Positions 53,901 to 61,052 of a stretch of 64,000 nucleotides of DNA are shown piece by piece (positions within the stretch are counted from its first letter, which is position 1; every line of letters begins with the position of its first letter). The stretch is from the NCBI RefSeq assembly GCF_029714185.1, contig NZ_CP121671.1, positions 3,100,001 through 3,164,000 on the forward strand. Direction: 5' to 3'. This DNA is from Halobacillus naozhouensis. Lineage in GTDB: Bacteria; Bacillota; Bacilli; Bacillales; Halobacillaceae. Position numbers and translations under genes: made by a program. A model generated the notes under the pieces. The model had not been told where the DNA came from, did no database searches, and was given only the letters and a program-made list of their open reading frames with translations.

Positions 53901-55442
53901 TGGTGAGAATATCTTTTTACTTTTGTCTTCATCCAGATCGCGATCCCTAACCATGGCATAAATCGAAGAAAGCAGCTGATCCCGTGTTTTTTCGTTATAA
54001 ATCATCCCTTTAGCGAAGGATTGAGGAAGTTGAATATGGGGAAGCCACTTCACCCATTCCCATTCTTCATACTCGTCTTCTTCAAAAATAGTGATGAACC
54101 TGACATCATGATAACTATGGAAAAAAGCCAACTGACCAATGAGCTGATGGATCTCTTTTCGAACAATACTTTTCTTACCCACCATGCCTAAAGGACCTTC
54201 AGCAAGCCTGATGGACAGAGGAACATTAGATAAATAACTATAAGCTTGAACCATTTGCTGGGACTTCTCAAGAAGGTCATCGATTTCACGATTAGCAAAG
54301 TCCCCTGATCCTACCGATACTTCATAACTGGAAGGCACGGTGGCTTTACCAATTCTTAATTCTAAAAAGTCTTCACTTTCCAGCGTCCGCTCCCAAATTC
54401 GATCACTAACGTAAGAGGTCAAATACTTCATTCGTTCAAATGAAGGAAAATGGTAAAAGAGAACTTCTTTTTGCTTTTCCCGTAATGATTGCAACTCTTC
54501 TCTTTTTTGTTCTAAATAATTGTTATAAACCCGGTGACGTTTCTCTTCTCTTTCTTTTGTTCTGCGACGTTCTTTAAAATATTGAACGGTCGATGTGATT
54601 AACGTCGTCGTAAACATCATGATCGAAATGATAATAAAAATACCTCGCGGAATCACCAGGGCAACAATCCCCATGACAATCAACATGACAAGCGGCGGTA
54701 AAATAATCAGCCATAACGAGCGTTGATTGTCGTCCCCTTCTTGCCCTGGAAACGAGAACGTTACCCTATCATCAGGAAGATCAAAAATCATCCGAGGTGT
54801 TCTACGGTATTGTGGATATTGTTTTTTCATTTCCGATATAGGCAATTTTGAAGCAGGCAAGTTGCTTTGATGCTCCTCTTCACTAACAACCTGCAACATA
54901 TCGTCATCCGTAAACGTTAGCGTCATGTAAGGGAAAAATACTACATCCCCTACAGTAATGTTCGTTTTCCCTTTTACTTGATGGCCGTTCAAAAATACAC
55001 GTTCAGTAGTCGCGGCTTCTAATAACCAGCCACGTTTTCTCCGAAGAAAGCTGAATCCAACAGGGCTTTCTTCTTGAGCACGATCCTTTTTGATCATGGA
55101 AGTATCAAGAGACCCGACCGTCACCTCGTCTTGCTGGCCAACATAATAAGTATCAGCAGAGGTACTGCTTGATGTATGAACAATCGTTAATGAATCAGCA
55201 CCTGCAGGAACCGTCATATGTTCTCTAACTGCTAGCTTTCCTAGCAGTTTCTCGCCCTGGGTAATGGTTAAATAACCATCCTGCATGCCTTTTTGTACAG
55301 TAATCGCACCTTCATTCAACTCCAAGTCCCGTAAAGTGACCTCACACTGGTCACTTTCCCCTATACTCATATGAAACTCCTGGTCGTCATGGAGGGGATG
55401 ACATTGATATTGATTTTGATGAAAAATATATAATTGACTCAT
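50967..55442 (-). CDS. essC: Type VII secretion ATPase EssC (YukBA)
   Basis: 1491 residues. Two N-terminal FHA-like domains (about 1-95 and 100-190) precede a paired membrane segment (about 240-285) and three FtsK/SpoIIIE-type ATPase domains. Walker A motifs read GTTGSGKSE (about 680), GSPGFGKST (about 1010) and GQSRNGKTN (about 1293). The first domain has DEFAEL as Walker B, the second ITIDNFD. EssC is the motor that drives export of WXG100 and LXG proteins and recognises substrates through its last domain. The full-length single chain is the fused YukB-YukA form. Fifth gene of the operon. Confidence 0.95.
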   Translation of the reverse strand: MSQLYIFHQNQYQCHPLHDDQEFHMSIGESDQCEVTLRDLELNEGAITVQKGMQDGYLTITQGEKLLGKLAVREHMTVPAGADSLTIVHTSSSTSADTYYVGQQDEVTVGSLDTSMIKKDRAQEESPVGFSFLRRKRGWLLEAATTERVFLNGHQVKGKTNITVGDVVFFPYMTLTFTDDDMLQVVSEEEHQSNLPASKLPISEMKKQYPQYRRTPRMIFDLPDDRVTFSFPGQEGDDNQRSLWLIILPPLVMLIVMGIVALVIPRGIFIIISIMMFTTTLITSTVQYFKERRRTKEREEKRHRVYNNYLEQKREELQSLREKQKEVLFYHFPSFERMKYLTSYVSDRIWERTLESEDFLELRIGKATVPSSYEVSVGSGDFANREIDDLLEKSQQMVQAYSYLSNVPLSIRLAEGPLGMVGKKSIVRKEIHQLIGQLAFFHSYHDVRFITIFEEDEYEEWEWVKWLPHIQLPQSFAKGMIYNEKTRDQLLSSIYAMVRDRDLDEDKSKKIFSPHLIFIVTNQQLISEHVIMEYLESEAENLGISIIFATETKESLSNHIHTLVRYVNDREGEILIEEGKAAHKPFSLDSHRHEGNESYARMLHSLDHQTGINNSIPEVVSFLDLLRAKEADQLPIQQNWITNQSSKSLAVPIGLKGKEDIVELNLHEKAHGPHGLLAGTTGSGKSELLQTYILSLAVHYHPHEVAFLLIDYKGGGMAQPFENIPHLLGTITNINESKNFSTRALASINSELKRRQTLFDKYKVNHINDYTNLYKEGKAADPLPHLFLISDEFAELKNEEPEFIRELVSTARIGRSLGVHLILATQKPGGIIDDQIWSNSRFRIALQVQDANDSKEILKNTDAADLKVTGRGYLQVGNNEIYELFQSAWSGAPYQLDTYEGEDEVSIVTDLGLIRVSNVEAPTDQKPARKLTEIEATVEQISNTQEVMGIRKLASPWLPPLPARLFREKETELAEGQFAIAYKDEPEKQSQNPYIYEFMDDGNLGIFGSPGFGKSTTAMTLLLDFAKTYSPEQLHYYIFDFGNGALLPLRQLPHTADYFRYDSHRKIEKFMNLMKSEIERRKQLFLEAEVSSIRLYNQLAEEKLPTIFITIDNFDLVKEELQDLENQFIQFARDGQTLGIFMVFTATRINSVRQPLMNNLKTKVIHYLMDASEKYSLVGRTPYEVEAVPGRAIINKEKSYLTQIFLPAHGEDDLAVLNHVKEQVQDIKQSYQDSKGPEPIPMLPTRLEYDTFIESYVTLPARDQVAVGLDEESVKPVAIDLTSHCIVTGQSRNGKTNVLRIIIRQLLYQSVDSMAIFDGTDRGLSAFNKEENVSYLETKENIQNWLAHVEQLLLQKEQAFLNKIHDHSEHDDQHHGPIYLLVDSMSRFHQSIDSTIQGKLASLMKQYSHLGFRVIAAGNINEFTKGFDPLSNELKQIRQAILLMKKSEQSLFTLPFSRKEAEVQPGYGYYISNGKERKIQIPSCESVGVNV

Positions 55443-55463
55443 TACATTCTCTCCCTGAACGAG

Positions 55464-56696
55464 TTATTCCTCATTTTTCTGCTGCTCTTCACTGTTAGAA
55501 GAATTCTGGTCAGATTGTTGGTTTTGTTCCTCCTGTTGCTGTTGTTCTTGTTCCTTCACATACTCATCCAGCTCAGTTTGGATACTGTCCAGTTTCTGTT
55601 GTTTCTCTTCTCCCGAAAGGCTGTCATTATCCTTAACATCCTCTCGCAGGTTCAACAACGCAAACATAATGAGATCACGATCCTCAAGCGACCTGGCCAG
55701 ATCAACCGCTTTTTCGTTCATACCGCGTCCAACATGAATCCAATATAGAAAATATCGATTATCCGATTGAAGTGTGATCGTGTTCTGAATGTTCTTCTTT
55801 TGCTCAGCGGTAAGCGACTCATTTACAATATAGGAAGTAGCCAGCTGAAACTGTGTAACATACGGCATACCTTCAGCATCATAACCATCCAATGTCTCAA
55901 CCACTTCGCTATAATTACTATTTAAAAAGAATTCACTAGTCTCTATGTACGCTTCTTGTTTAGGCTGAATAAAAAAGATCGAATAAATCGTAAATACTAG
56001 AATAGGAACAAGCAACACTATGCTTCCGATTAACATATACTTACGAATTTTCCACTTTTTCTTTGGTTCCTTAACCAGCTCTTTTTCTTTGTTTTCAAGA
56101 CTGCGAATGTGACGTCCGATCAATTCGCGTAAAGTACGGGTATCCTCAGCAAACAAGATTTCTTTTACCGCATCGGACAGCTTCAATGTATCCCGATATT
56201 TCAAGTACCTTTCAAAGCTTTCCGACCCATCAACAGCCGCAGCTACAGCAGCTTTAAGTTCTTCAAACACCCGCTCTTCCTCCTTCTCATAAGGAGGAAG
56301 ACTCTCCGTCACACCGTAATGCAGAAAATAGGGTGTCATACTTGAATCAACAACGATATTTTCAGGACACACCAACAAATTTAACCTTTTCACACGATGG
56401 TCTTCCACTTTTTTGGCCAATTGATCAGCAAACAGCCATTTAGCATATTCCTGCTTTTTATGTATGTGCTTAAAACTGATAAACGACGAAGGAATATGTA
56501 CTGTTATGTTTAACTCATCTTCATCCATTTGGATTTCTTTAGCTAACTCATGATCAGCATCACGAATTAATTCAATTTCAAGCTGTTCTTGCAGTCTAAG
56601 CCGAGCTCTTTGAAATGTAATAAGATAAGAACCATCCTGTTTCTCCAGAACGGCTTCCGTTTTTTCATGAAAATAGGATTGTTTTACATCTGACAT
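55464..56696 (-). CDS. essB: Type VII secretion protein EssB (YukC)
   Basis: 410 residues. An N-terminal cytoplasmic pseudokinase-like domain (about 1-215) is followed by a membrane helix (YMLIGSIVLLVPILVFTIYSIFF, about 229-251) and an extracellular helical domain, then a low-complexity Q/E/S tail (about 380-410) richer in glutamine than usual. It forms part of the membrane channel and contacts EssC. Sits between esaB (23 bases) and essC (21 bases). Confidence 0.92.
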   Translation of the reverse strand: MSDVKQSYFHEKTEAVLEKQDGSYLITFQRARLRLQEQLEIELIRDADHELAKEIQMDEDELNITVHIPSSFISFKHIHKKQEYAKWLFADQLAKKVEDHRVKRLNLLVCPENIVVDSSMTPYFLHYGVTESLPPYEKEEERVFEELKAAVAAAVDGSESFERYLKYRDTLKLSDAVKEILFAEDTRTLRELIGRHIRSLENKEKELVKEPKKKWKIRKYMLIGSIVLLVPILVFTIYSIFFIQPKQEAYIETSEFFLNSNYSEVVETLDGYDAEGMPYVTQFQLATSYIVNESLTAEQKKNIQNTITLQSDNRYFLYWIHVGRGMNEKAVDLARSLEDRDLIMFALLNLREDVKDNDSLSGEEKQQKLDSIQTELDEYVKEQEQQQQEEQNQQSDQNSSNSEEQQKNEE

Positions 56697-56719
56697 CGCA
56701 CGCTGCTCCTTTTGAATGC

Positions 56720-56959
56720 TTACAAAATTTCTAATTTATCTCCAGAAGTGATGCCACTCTCTTCCAAAGTGACATTTCCAGCACAAACCATCTGCTTATT
56801 CACCACACGTACCCAATCCCCGTCGCGAGGGGGCGTATCTAGTTGAGATACTTGCCAAACAATATCGATTAATCTTTTCACCGTGGAACGGCTGGATAAT
56901 CGTAAATCTAGTTCTTTTTTATGATAGTTTTGTAAATCGATAGATACTTGGATGTACAC
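56720..56959 (-). CDS. esaB: Type VII secretion protein EsaB (YukD)
   Basis: 79 residues with a ubiquitin-like fold: MYIQVSIDLQNYHKKELDLRLSSRSTVKRLIDIV, then GDWVRVVNKQMVCAGNVTLEESGITSGDKLEIL. Size and place in the operon match YukD/EsaB, a cytoplasmic regulatory or assembly subunit. It lacks the C-terminal GG of eukaryotic ubiquitin. An inverted repeat (57048-57056/57088-57096) lies upstream in a 160-base gap. Confidence 0.9.
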   Translation of the reverse strand: MYIQVSIDLQNYHKKELDLRLSSRSTVKRLIDIVWQVSQLDTPPRDGDWVRVVNKQMVCAGNVTLEESGITSGDKLEIL

Positions 56960-57120
56960 AAGCCTCTCCCCTTTATACCGTTACAGCTATTTAACACATT
57001 ATGTAATTAAAAAAAGCCTCACTTAAATGATACATCAATCCATCCTAAAATTCTCCATATTTCATCAATTAAATTATGACCTATTTTGGAGAATTTCACG
57101 GGCGGTTTGAAGCACTTCTT

Positions 57121-57399
57121 TCACTTCATGGTGTTTGATAGTAACTCATCCATTTCGAACAACGTTTCCACAGATTGCTGGGTGGCTGCTTCATTTTTCA
57201 AAAGCAATCCTTTATAATTTTCGATTAACCGAGCAAGACCTGTATTCAACTCATTTAATTGATGAACAATCTCCAGCTGGTTTTCAACAGCCATATCATT
57301 TTCGAGCGAAGCCTCCAATGCTTGTGTGGCTGTTTGTAAACCAGACAATCCCTGCTCTACATCATTCATCTTTAACTTGATTTCATGACTCACAACCAC
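57121..57399 (-). CDS. Small WXG100-like/DUF5344-like helical protein
   Basis: About 92 residues, two long helices, no WxG motif and no signal. The pattern SHEIKLKMNDVEQGLSGLQTATQALEASL with a C-terminal YxxxD/E-like end resembles the small helical partners of type VII secretion (ESX-like, DUF5344/YwqI-like). It is inserted between esxA and esaB, where B. subtilis has nothing. The in-frame GTG at 57399 lies six bases after AAGGAG; GTG 57393 and TTG 57420 are alternatives. It may be a second secreted partner. Confidence 0.6.
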   Translation of the reverse strand: MVVSHEIKLKMNDVEQGLSGLQTATQALEASLENDMAVENQLEIVHQLNELNTGLARLIENYKGLLLKNEAATQQSVETLFEMDELLSNTMK

Positions 57400-57455
57400 C
57401 CCACACTCCTTCAACCTCAATTAGGTTATTTCTACTCTCCGCTCTAGAACTCACC

Positions 57456-57501
57456 TGTATTCCCTTTTTGTACCTGCTAAGTAATACAAAAAGGGAATAC
57501 A
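57456..57501 (-). repeat. 17-bp inverted repeat after esxA
   Basis: TGTATTCCCTTTTTGTA (57456-57472) and its exact complement (57485-57501) form a long hairpin directly downstream of the esxA terminator. It may add to attenuation or stabilise the esxA transcript. Confidence 0.75.
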
Positions 57502-57502
57502 A

Positions 57503-57533
57503 GGAAAAAGCACCACAATAGGGTGCTTTTTCC
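57503..57533 (-). terminator. Terminator/attenuator after esxA
   Basis: GGAAAAAGCACC (57503-57514) pairs with 57522-57533. On the minus strand it lies 11 bases past the esxA stop and carries a T run within the right arm. Partial readthrough into the rest of the operon would give esxA the excess expected for its product. Confidence 0.75.
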
Positions 57534-57543
57534 TGTAAAATCA

Positions 57544-57837
57544 TTAGCCGCGAATTTGTCCAGCAATTTGTTGATCTGTATCTTCTAATGTAGTAGCTGT
57601 GCTGTTCAGCTGTTGAGAAACCTCAGCTAGCAATGTGCTCATTCTTTCAAATGAAGGACGCAGCTCCTGATACTGAGAAGCAAACGCTTCACTAGAAGCA
57701 CCTTCCCAGATTTCTTGTAACTGGCCGCTCATGCCATCCAAGCGTGAGATCAATTCTTGTACATTAGAACTCTCGGTATTATACTGTCTAGCAAACTCTC
57801 TAAGTTCATCTGGTGTCAAACGGATATTATTCGACAT
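57544..57837 (-). CDS. esxA: WXG100 protein EsxA (YukE)
   Basis: 97 residues forming a helical hairpin. WEG at about residue 43-45 is the WXG turn, and the last helix contains the YxxxD/E-like export region (TTLEDTDQQIAGQIRG). Hallmark substrate and structural partner of type VII secretion. AAAAGGAGTGAC precedes ATG; the ATG nine bases upstream is less well placed. First gene of the seven-gene operon esxA, unknown, esaB, essB, essC, esaA, essA. Confidence 0.93.
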   Translation of the reverse strand: MSNNIRLTPDELREFARQYNTESSNVQELISRLDGMSGQLQEIWEGASSEAFASQYQELRPSFERMSTLLAEVSQQLNSTATTLEDTDQQIAGQIRG

Positions 57838-57866
57838 AAAAGTCACTCCTTTTCCAGTTTGTTTTT

Positions 57867-57895
57867 ATGTTACCCTTGATAATTTTACCAGTCAA
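57867..57895 (-). promoter_or_regulatory. Sigma-A promoter of the type VII operon
   Basis: On the minus strand TTGACT (57895-57890) and TAACAT (57872-57867) are 17 bases apart, about 30 bases before the esxA start. The rest of 57896-58173 is AT-rich; a weak hairpin with a T run lies near 58043-58064 and no gene is seen. Confidence 0.65.
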
Positions 57896-58173
57896 TTGAT
57901 TATATGCAATCAGTAATATTTACCTAGTCAGTTTATCCAGTGACACATAATTATAGCTATTTTGTTACCATTTAATTACAGAAAAGAAAAAGTTCTAAGT
58001 GATAAGTGTAACAACTATCCAATGGGTATATGTATTATTCTTAACACTCAATTATCAGTGTTTTTTCCATTTCTAGGTATGCTACTATAGGTAGAGACAA
58101 ATATACATAAAGAATAATACTTGAATCATTGGTTAATAACAAATGAGATTTAAATTAAGGGAGTAATGGATAT

Positions 58174-58995
58174 ATGGAAAACAAAGAATCTTTATATTTA
58201 ACACATAATGAAATATATGTATTGCTAGGATTGATAAAAGCCCCAATTGCTTTTGGCATAGATGCCCCTTTTCTTGCTTTATCAAATGAAGAGGTGAAGA
58301 AAGAATGGGAGGGAGTCATTATAAGCCTAAGGGATAGAAACCTCTTAGGAAAGGACGAAGACGGCGAATTCTGGATCGATGAAGATATGATCACCTCATT
58401 GTCCGTTATGGCCTATTCCAATGTGGTTATACAGGTGGACTCTCTTTATAAAATGACATCTCACTCTACCTTCTATGTCGCGGAAGAATTTGTGATAGAA
58501 TGTGAGAAACTAAATAATAAACTATTTAGATTGCAACAACTTGATGAACCAAATGTTGCTATAAAAAACGTGATCCTTCCAAGAGTAGGCCTTGATCATA
58601 AGAATGCATCTAAATCAGGAATTCTCACGTTACCTGGAACTTTTATAAACGAATGCATCGACAACAAAAGCTATCTCAATATAGACGATGAAAATGTTAG
58701 AAACCTCAATGATAGTAATCAGAGTCTAAGTTTATGGAAAGATCTAAAAAAATCCTTAAACCGAAGTGAGCGAATTAGCCGCATGGTGATGTATTATTTT
58801 ACCGATAATAATTGGAAAGTTGAAGGCGTTTTTGCGGTGTTTTCCCCTTCAAACAATTGGACACTTAGAATGATCGAAAAAGACGGTAAGGAGTATCTGC
58901 AAGCTAAACAGGTTGATTTACTTGGCCTTACAAAGGAATATGGGGCAGTGTTGGAACGTACACTAAAGGATAAAGATTACATAATATCAAAATAA
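58174..58995 (+). CDS. Unknown protein, possibly EspG-like export chaperone
   Basis: 273 residues, soluble, alpha/beta, no signal. The layout is a leading LTHNEIYVLLGLIKAPIAFG, a hydrophilic GKDEDGEFWIDEDM stretch, a beta segment VVIQVDSLYKM, and a C-terminal GVFAVFSP...WTLRMIEKDG...LTKEYGAVLERTL. This order loosely recalls EspG-type chaperones of mycobacterial ESX systems, which also start with a two-layer fold ending in such a sheet. No motif proves it. It lies between the type VII operon and the LXG cassette, on the opposite strand to both, with a good terminator. AAGGGAGTAATGG precedes the ATG. Confidence 0.6.
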   Translation: MENKESLYLTHNEIYVLLGLIKAPIAFGIDAPFLALSNEEVKKEWEGVIISLRDRNLLGKDEDGEFWIDEDMITSLSVMAYSNVVIQVDSLYKMTSHSTFYVAEEFVIECEKLNNKLFRLQQLDEPNVAIKNVILPRVGLDHKNASKSGILTLPGTFINECIDNKSYLNIDDENVRNLNDSNQSLSLWKDLKKSLNRSERISRMVMYYFTDNNWKVEGVFAVFSPSNNWTLRMIEKDGKEYLQAKQVDLLGLTKEYGAVLERTLKDKDYIISK

Positions 58996-59014
58996 ACGAG
59001 CATGAAACTTTTCA

Positions 59015-59053
59015 GGCAATTCAGTACCTATAGGGTATTGAATTGCCCTTTTT
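59015..59053. terminator. Rho-independent terminator
   Basis: GGCAATTCAGTACC (59015-59028) pairs with 59034-59047 with one mismatch, loop TATAG, followed by a T run. It ends the unknown + strand gene and can serve the convergent fragment at 59059. Confidence 0.8.
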
Positions 59054-59058
59054 ACTTT

Positions 59059-59490
59059 TTATTCTGAAAGGCTCTCATCCACTATTTCTGAATTCTCAAC
59101 AAGATACTCTATGATTTCCTTTGTATTATCAGCATGAAATACTGTGTGTTCAAAGTTAAGAAAATAATCTTGAGTAGCACATTGTAATTTATCTAGAGGT
59201 AGCATCCCAAGAAAATTCCGTATTGGATGTCTTTTCTTAAATTCTTTCTTCATTCTAATTACCTCTTCATTTTCACCTCTAGTAATTAGAAAATAAGGAT
59301 ATTGATTAGGGATTATTTTTTCTTTAATAACCTGATCTTGTTCCGCAGTAATATATTCCCTTTTCATAACAAGTAGGTCAAGATCGTCTACTTCAGAATA
59401 ATATCCAATTTCATAAACTACATCTTCAATTTTCTCATCAGATAAGTCATCGTTAAGGTCAAGAATAACTACTGCACACTCCGTTTACTC
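59059..59490 (-). pseudogene. 5'-truncated small protein downstream of LXG cassette
   Basis: From an ATG at 59367 there are 102 codons, but the coding frame extends at least 37 codons further upstream (AVVILDLNDDLSDEKIEDVV, GYYSEVDDLDLLV) to an in-frame TAA near 59490. No ATG, GTG or TTG lies in that extension. The protein therefore appears to have lost its beginning, or uses a rare start. The sequence is acidic and mixed alpha/beta with no recognised family. Its place after two candidate immunity genes suggests an orphan or decayed immunity gene. Confidence 0.5.
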
Positions 59491-59512
59491 TATTTCAATT
59501 ATTTTAGTATCA

Positions 59513-60262
59513 CTAGCTTCCTTGTGCTTTTTGTTTATGTCTTTTTGACTTCTTCCCATTGAATATTCTATCTTTTTTTGACTTTCCTAAGCCTGAATAT
59601 CTAGCGCTTAACTCTTTTTTATGTTTTTTGAGGAAAAAGTACTGATGAACTAATTTTACAGCTAATACTGGATAAATCATTACTAAAGTAAGACCGCCAA
59701 CAAAAATTAATGCTTTGACATCCTCGCTATTAATTGCCGAAAACACCAATTGAGCAAACAAAAAGCTAAAACCCGGAATAATGGCTACCCATTTGGGCCA
59801 TGCCCCTGGCCCCTCTGGTATTTTAATTTTGTCATATAAGGATAAATGCTGTATCACTAAAACACTGATAATACTAAAGAGATAAAATGTTAACCCAAGG
59901 TAAAAAAATAGAAGTGATTCAAACTGAACAATATTATATAAAAACTTTTGGATGACCAAAAAGTGTAGAAAAGATGTTAACAATCCCCATATCCCATAAA
60001 AAAGCACAAAAGATAGTTCAAATCGATAAGGAGCTACAACGTATAAAATAGACCAAAGGTTTAAAATTATGACTGGAATTAACCCTATATTAAATATAAA
60101 GCCTAATTCTGAATGGCCAAATAACATATATAACCCCATAAAATCAGTAAATAATAAGACATGAAAAATAGCCATGGATCTAATTTCTGATGTAGAATAG
60201 TTTATTGTTAAATATTTTGAAAGTTCCCTTTTGTTTATCCATCTCACTCCTCCATTAATCAT
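59513..60262 (-). CDS. Polytopic membrane protein, candidate immunity protein, copy 2
   Basis: 249 residues with six or seven membrane helices and a basic C-terminal tail. It is a tandem paralogue of the protein at 60345-61028, sharing EIRS, TDFMGLYMLFGHSEL, APYRFELSFVLFYGIWGLLTSF, LVIQKFLYNIVQ, SEDVKALIFV and KLVHQYFFL. The coding frame has an ATG at 60262 without a clear site. A strong GGAGGAG (60253-60247) instead points to an ATG at 60242 that is out of frame. Removing one G of the GGG at 60228-60226 would join that ATG to the frame as MDKQKELSKYLT, just like the paralogue. So a start-proximal frameshift is likely. Confidence 0.7.
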   Translation of the reverse strand: MINGGVRWINKRELSKYLTINYSTSEIRSMAIFHVLLFTDFMGLYMLFGHSELGFIFNIGLIPVIILNLWSILYVVAPYRFELSFVLFYGIWGLLTSFLHFLVIQKFLYNIVQFESLLFFYLGLTFYLFSIISVLVIQHLSLYDKIKIPEGPGAWPKWVAIIPGFSFLFAQLVFSAINSEDVKALIFVGGLTLVMIYPVLAVKLVHQYFFLKKHKKELSARYSGLGKSKKDRIFNGKKSKRHKQKAQGS

Positions 60263-60344
60263 TAAAACTCTAAAGTGCTTTCCTGCTTAAATTACCAGAA
60301 GTTTACGACTAGCTTAAATAATTGAATGTAATTGATTCTACTTA

Positions 60345-61028
60345 TTAGCCCAATTTCCTGTTTTTTTTAGGTAAATTCAAATTAGGATATTTCTCATTCA
60401 AAGACTGCTTGTTTTTTATTAAAAAGTAATATTGGTGTATAAATTTAATACAAAAAATAGGATAAAGAATAAGTAGAGATTCACATGCTACAAAGATTAA
60501 TGCTTTAATATCTTCGCTTACTATCATTGAATAAACAAGCTGGCCTATTACGTAACTTAGAGCAGGGGTGATAGCCACCAAAGGAGTCCAGTTTCGCCTT
60601 GGGCCTTTTGGAGGGGTCAACCTTTCATATAAAAATAATAAATGAAGTACTTGTACGCCAATAATACAGAGAATATATAGAGTTAAAGAAATATAGAAAA
60701 ATTGAAGTGAATGATACTGAAAAATGTTGTAAAGAAACTTTTGAATAACTAAAAACATTATAAATGAAGTAAATAATCCCCAAGTTCCGAAGAATAAGAA
60801 AAATGAACTTTCAAACCTGTAAGGAGCAATCAAATATAACAAAGCCCAAACGTTCAAAATAATTCCAAGAACTGTTGCGATCGGTAATGCAAATGTTAAT
60901 TCTGAAGGACCAAGTAAAGTAAAAAGTCCCATCAAGTCAGTTAAAATTAAAACATGCAGAATACCTCTTGACCTAACTTCACCATGTTCTTCTAGTTTTA
61001 AATAATTGTTGTAAATACTTTTCTTCAT
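60345..61028 (-). CDS. Polytopic membrane protein, candidate immunity protein, copy 1
   Basis: 227 residues with six or seven membrane helices. It begins 24 bases after the LXG toxin stop on the same strand, the usual place for immunity. Membrane immunity proteins in tandem copies are known for membrane-acting type VII toxins, e.g. DUF443 TsaI with TspA. This sequence does not look like DUF443. The ATG has no close ribosome site; a GAGGAAG precedes a five-codon GTG minicistron (61042-61025) whose TGA overlaps this ATG as ATGA, which could couple translation. Confidence 0.75.
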   Translation of the reverse strand: MKKSIYNNYLKLEEHGEVRSRGILHVLILTDLMGLFTLLGPSELTFALPIATVLGIILNVWALLYLIAPYRFESSFFLFFGTWGLFTSFIMFLVIQKFLYNIFQYHSLQFFYISLTLYILCIIGVQVLHLLFLYERLTPPKGPRRNWTPLVAITPALSYVIGQLVYSMIVSEDIKALIFVACESLLILYPIFCIKFIHQYYFLIKNKQSLNEKYPNLNLPKKNRKLG

Positions 61029-61052
61029 GGTACTATAATCACGTCTTCCTCT

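Noticed and set aside
58043..58064. Weak 6-bp hairpin with T run upstream of the 273-residue gene
   Set aside because: The stem is short and no gene ends nearby, so a terminator cannot be claimed.
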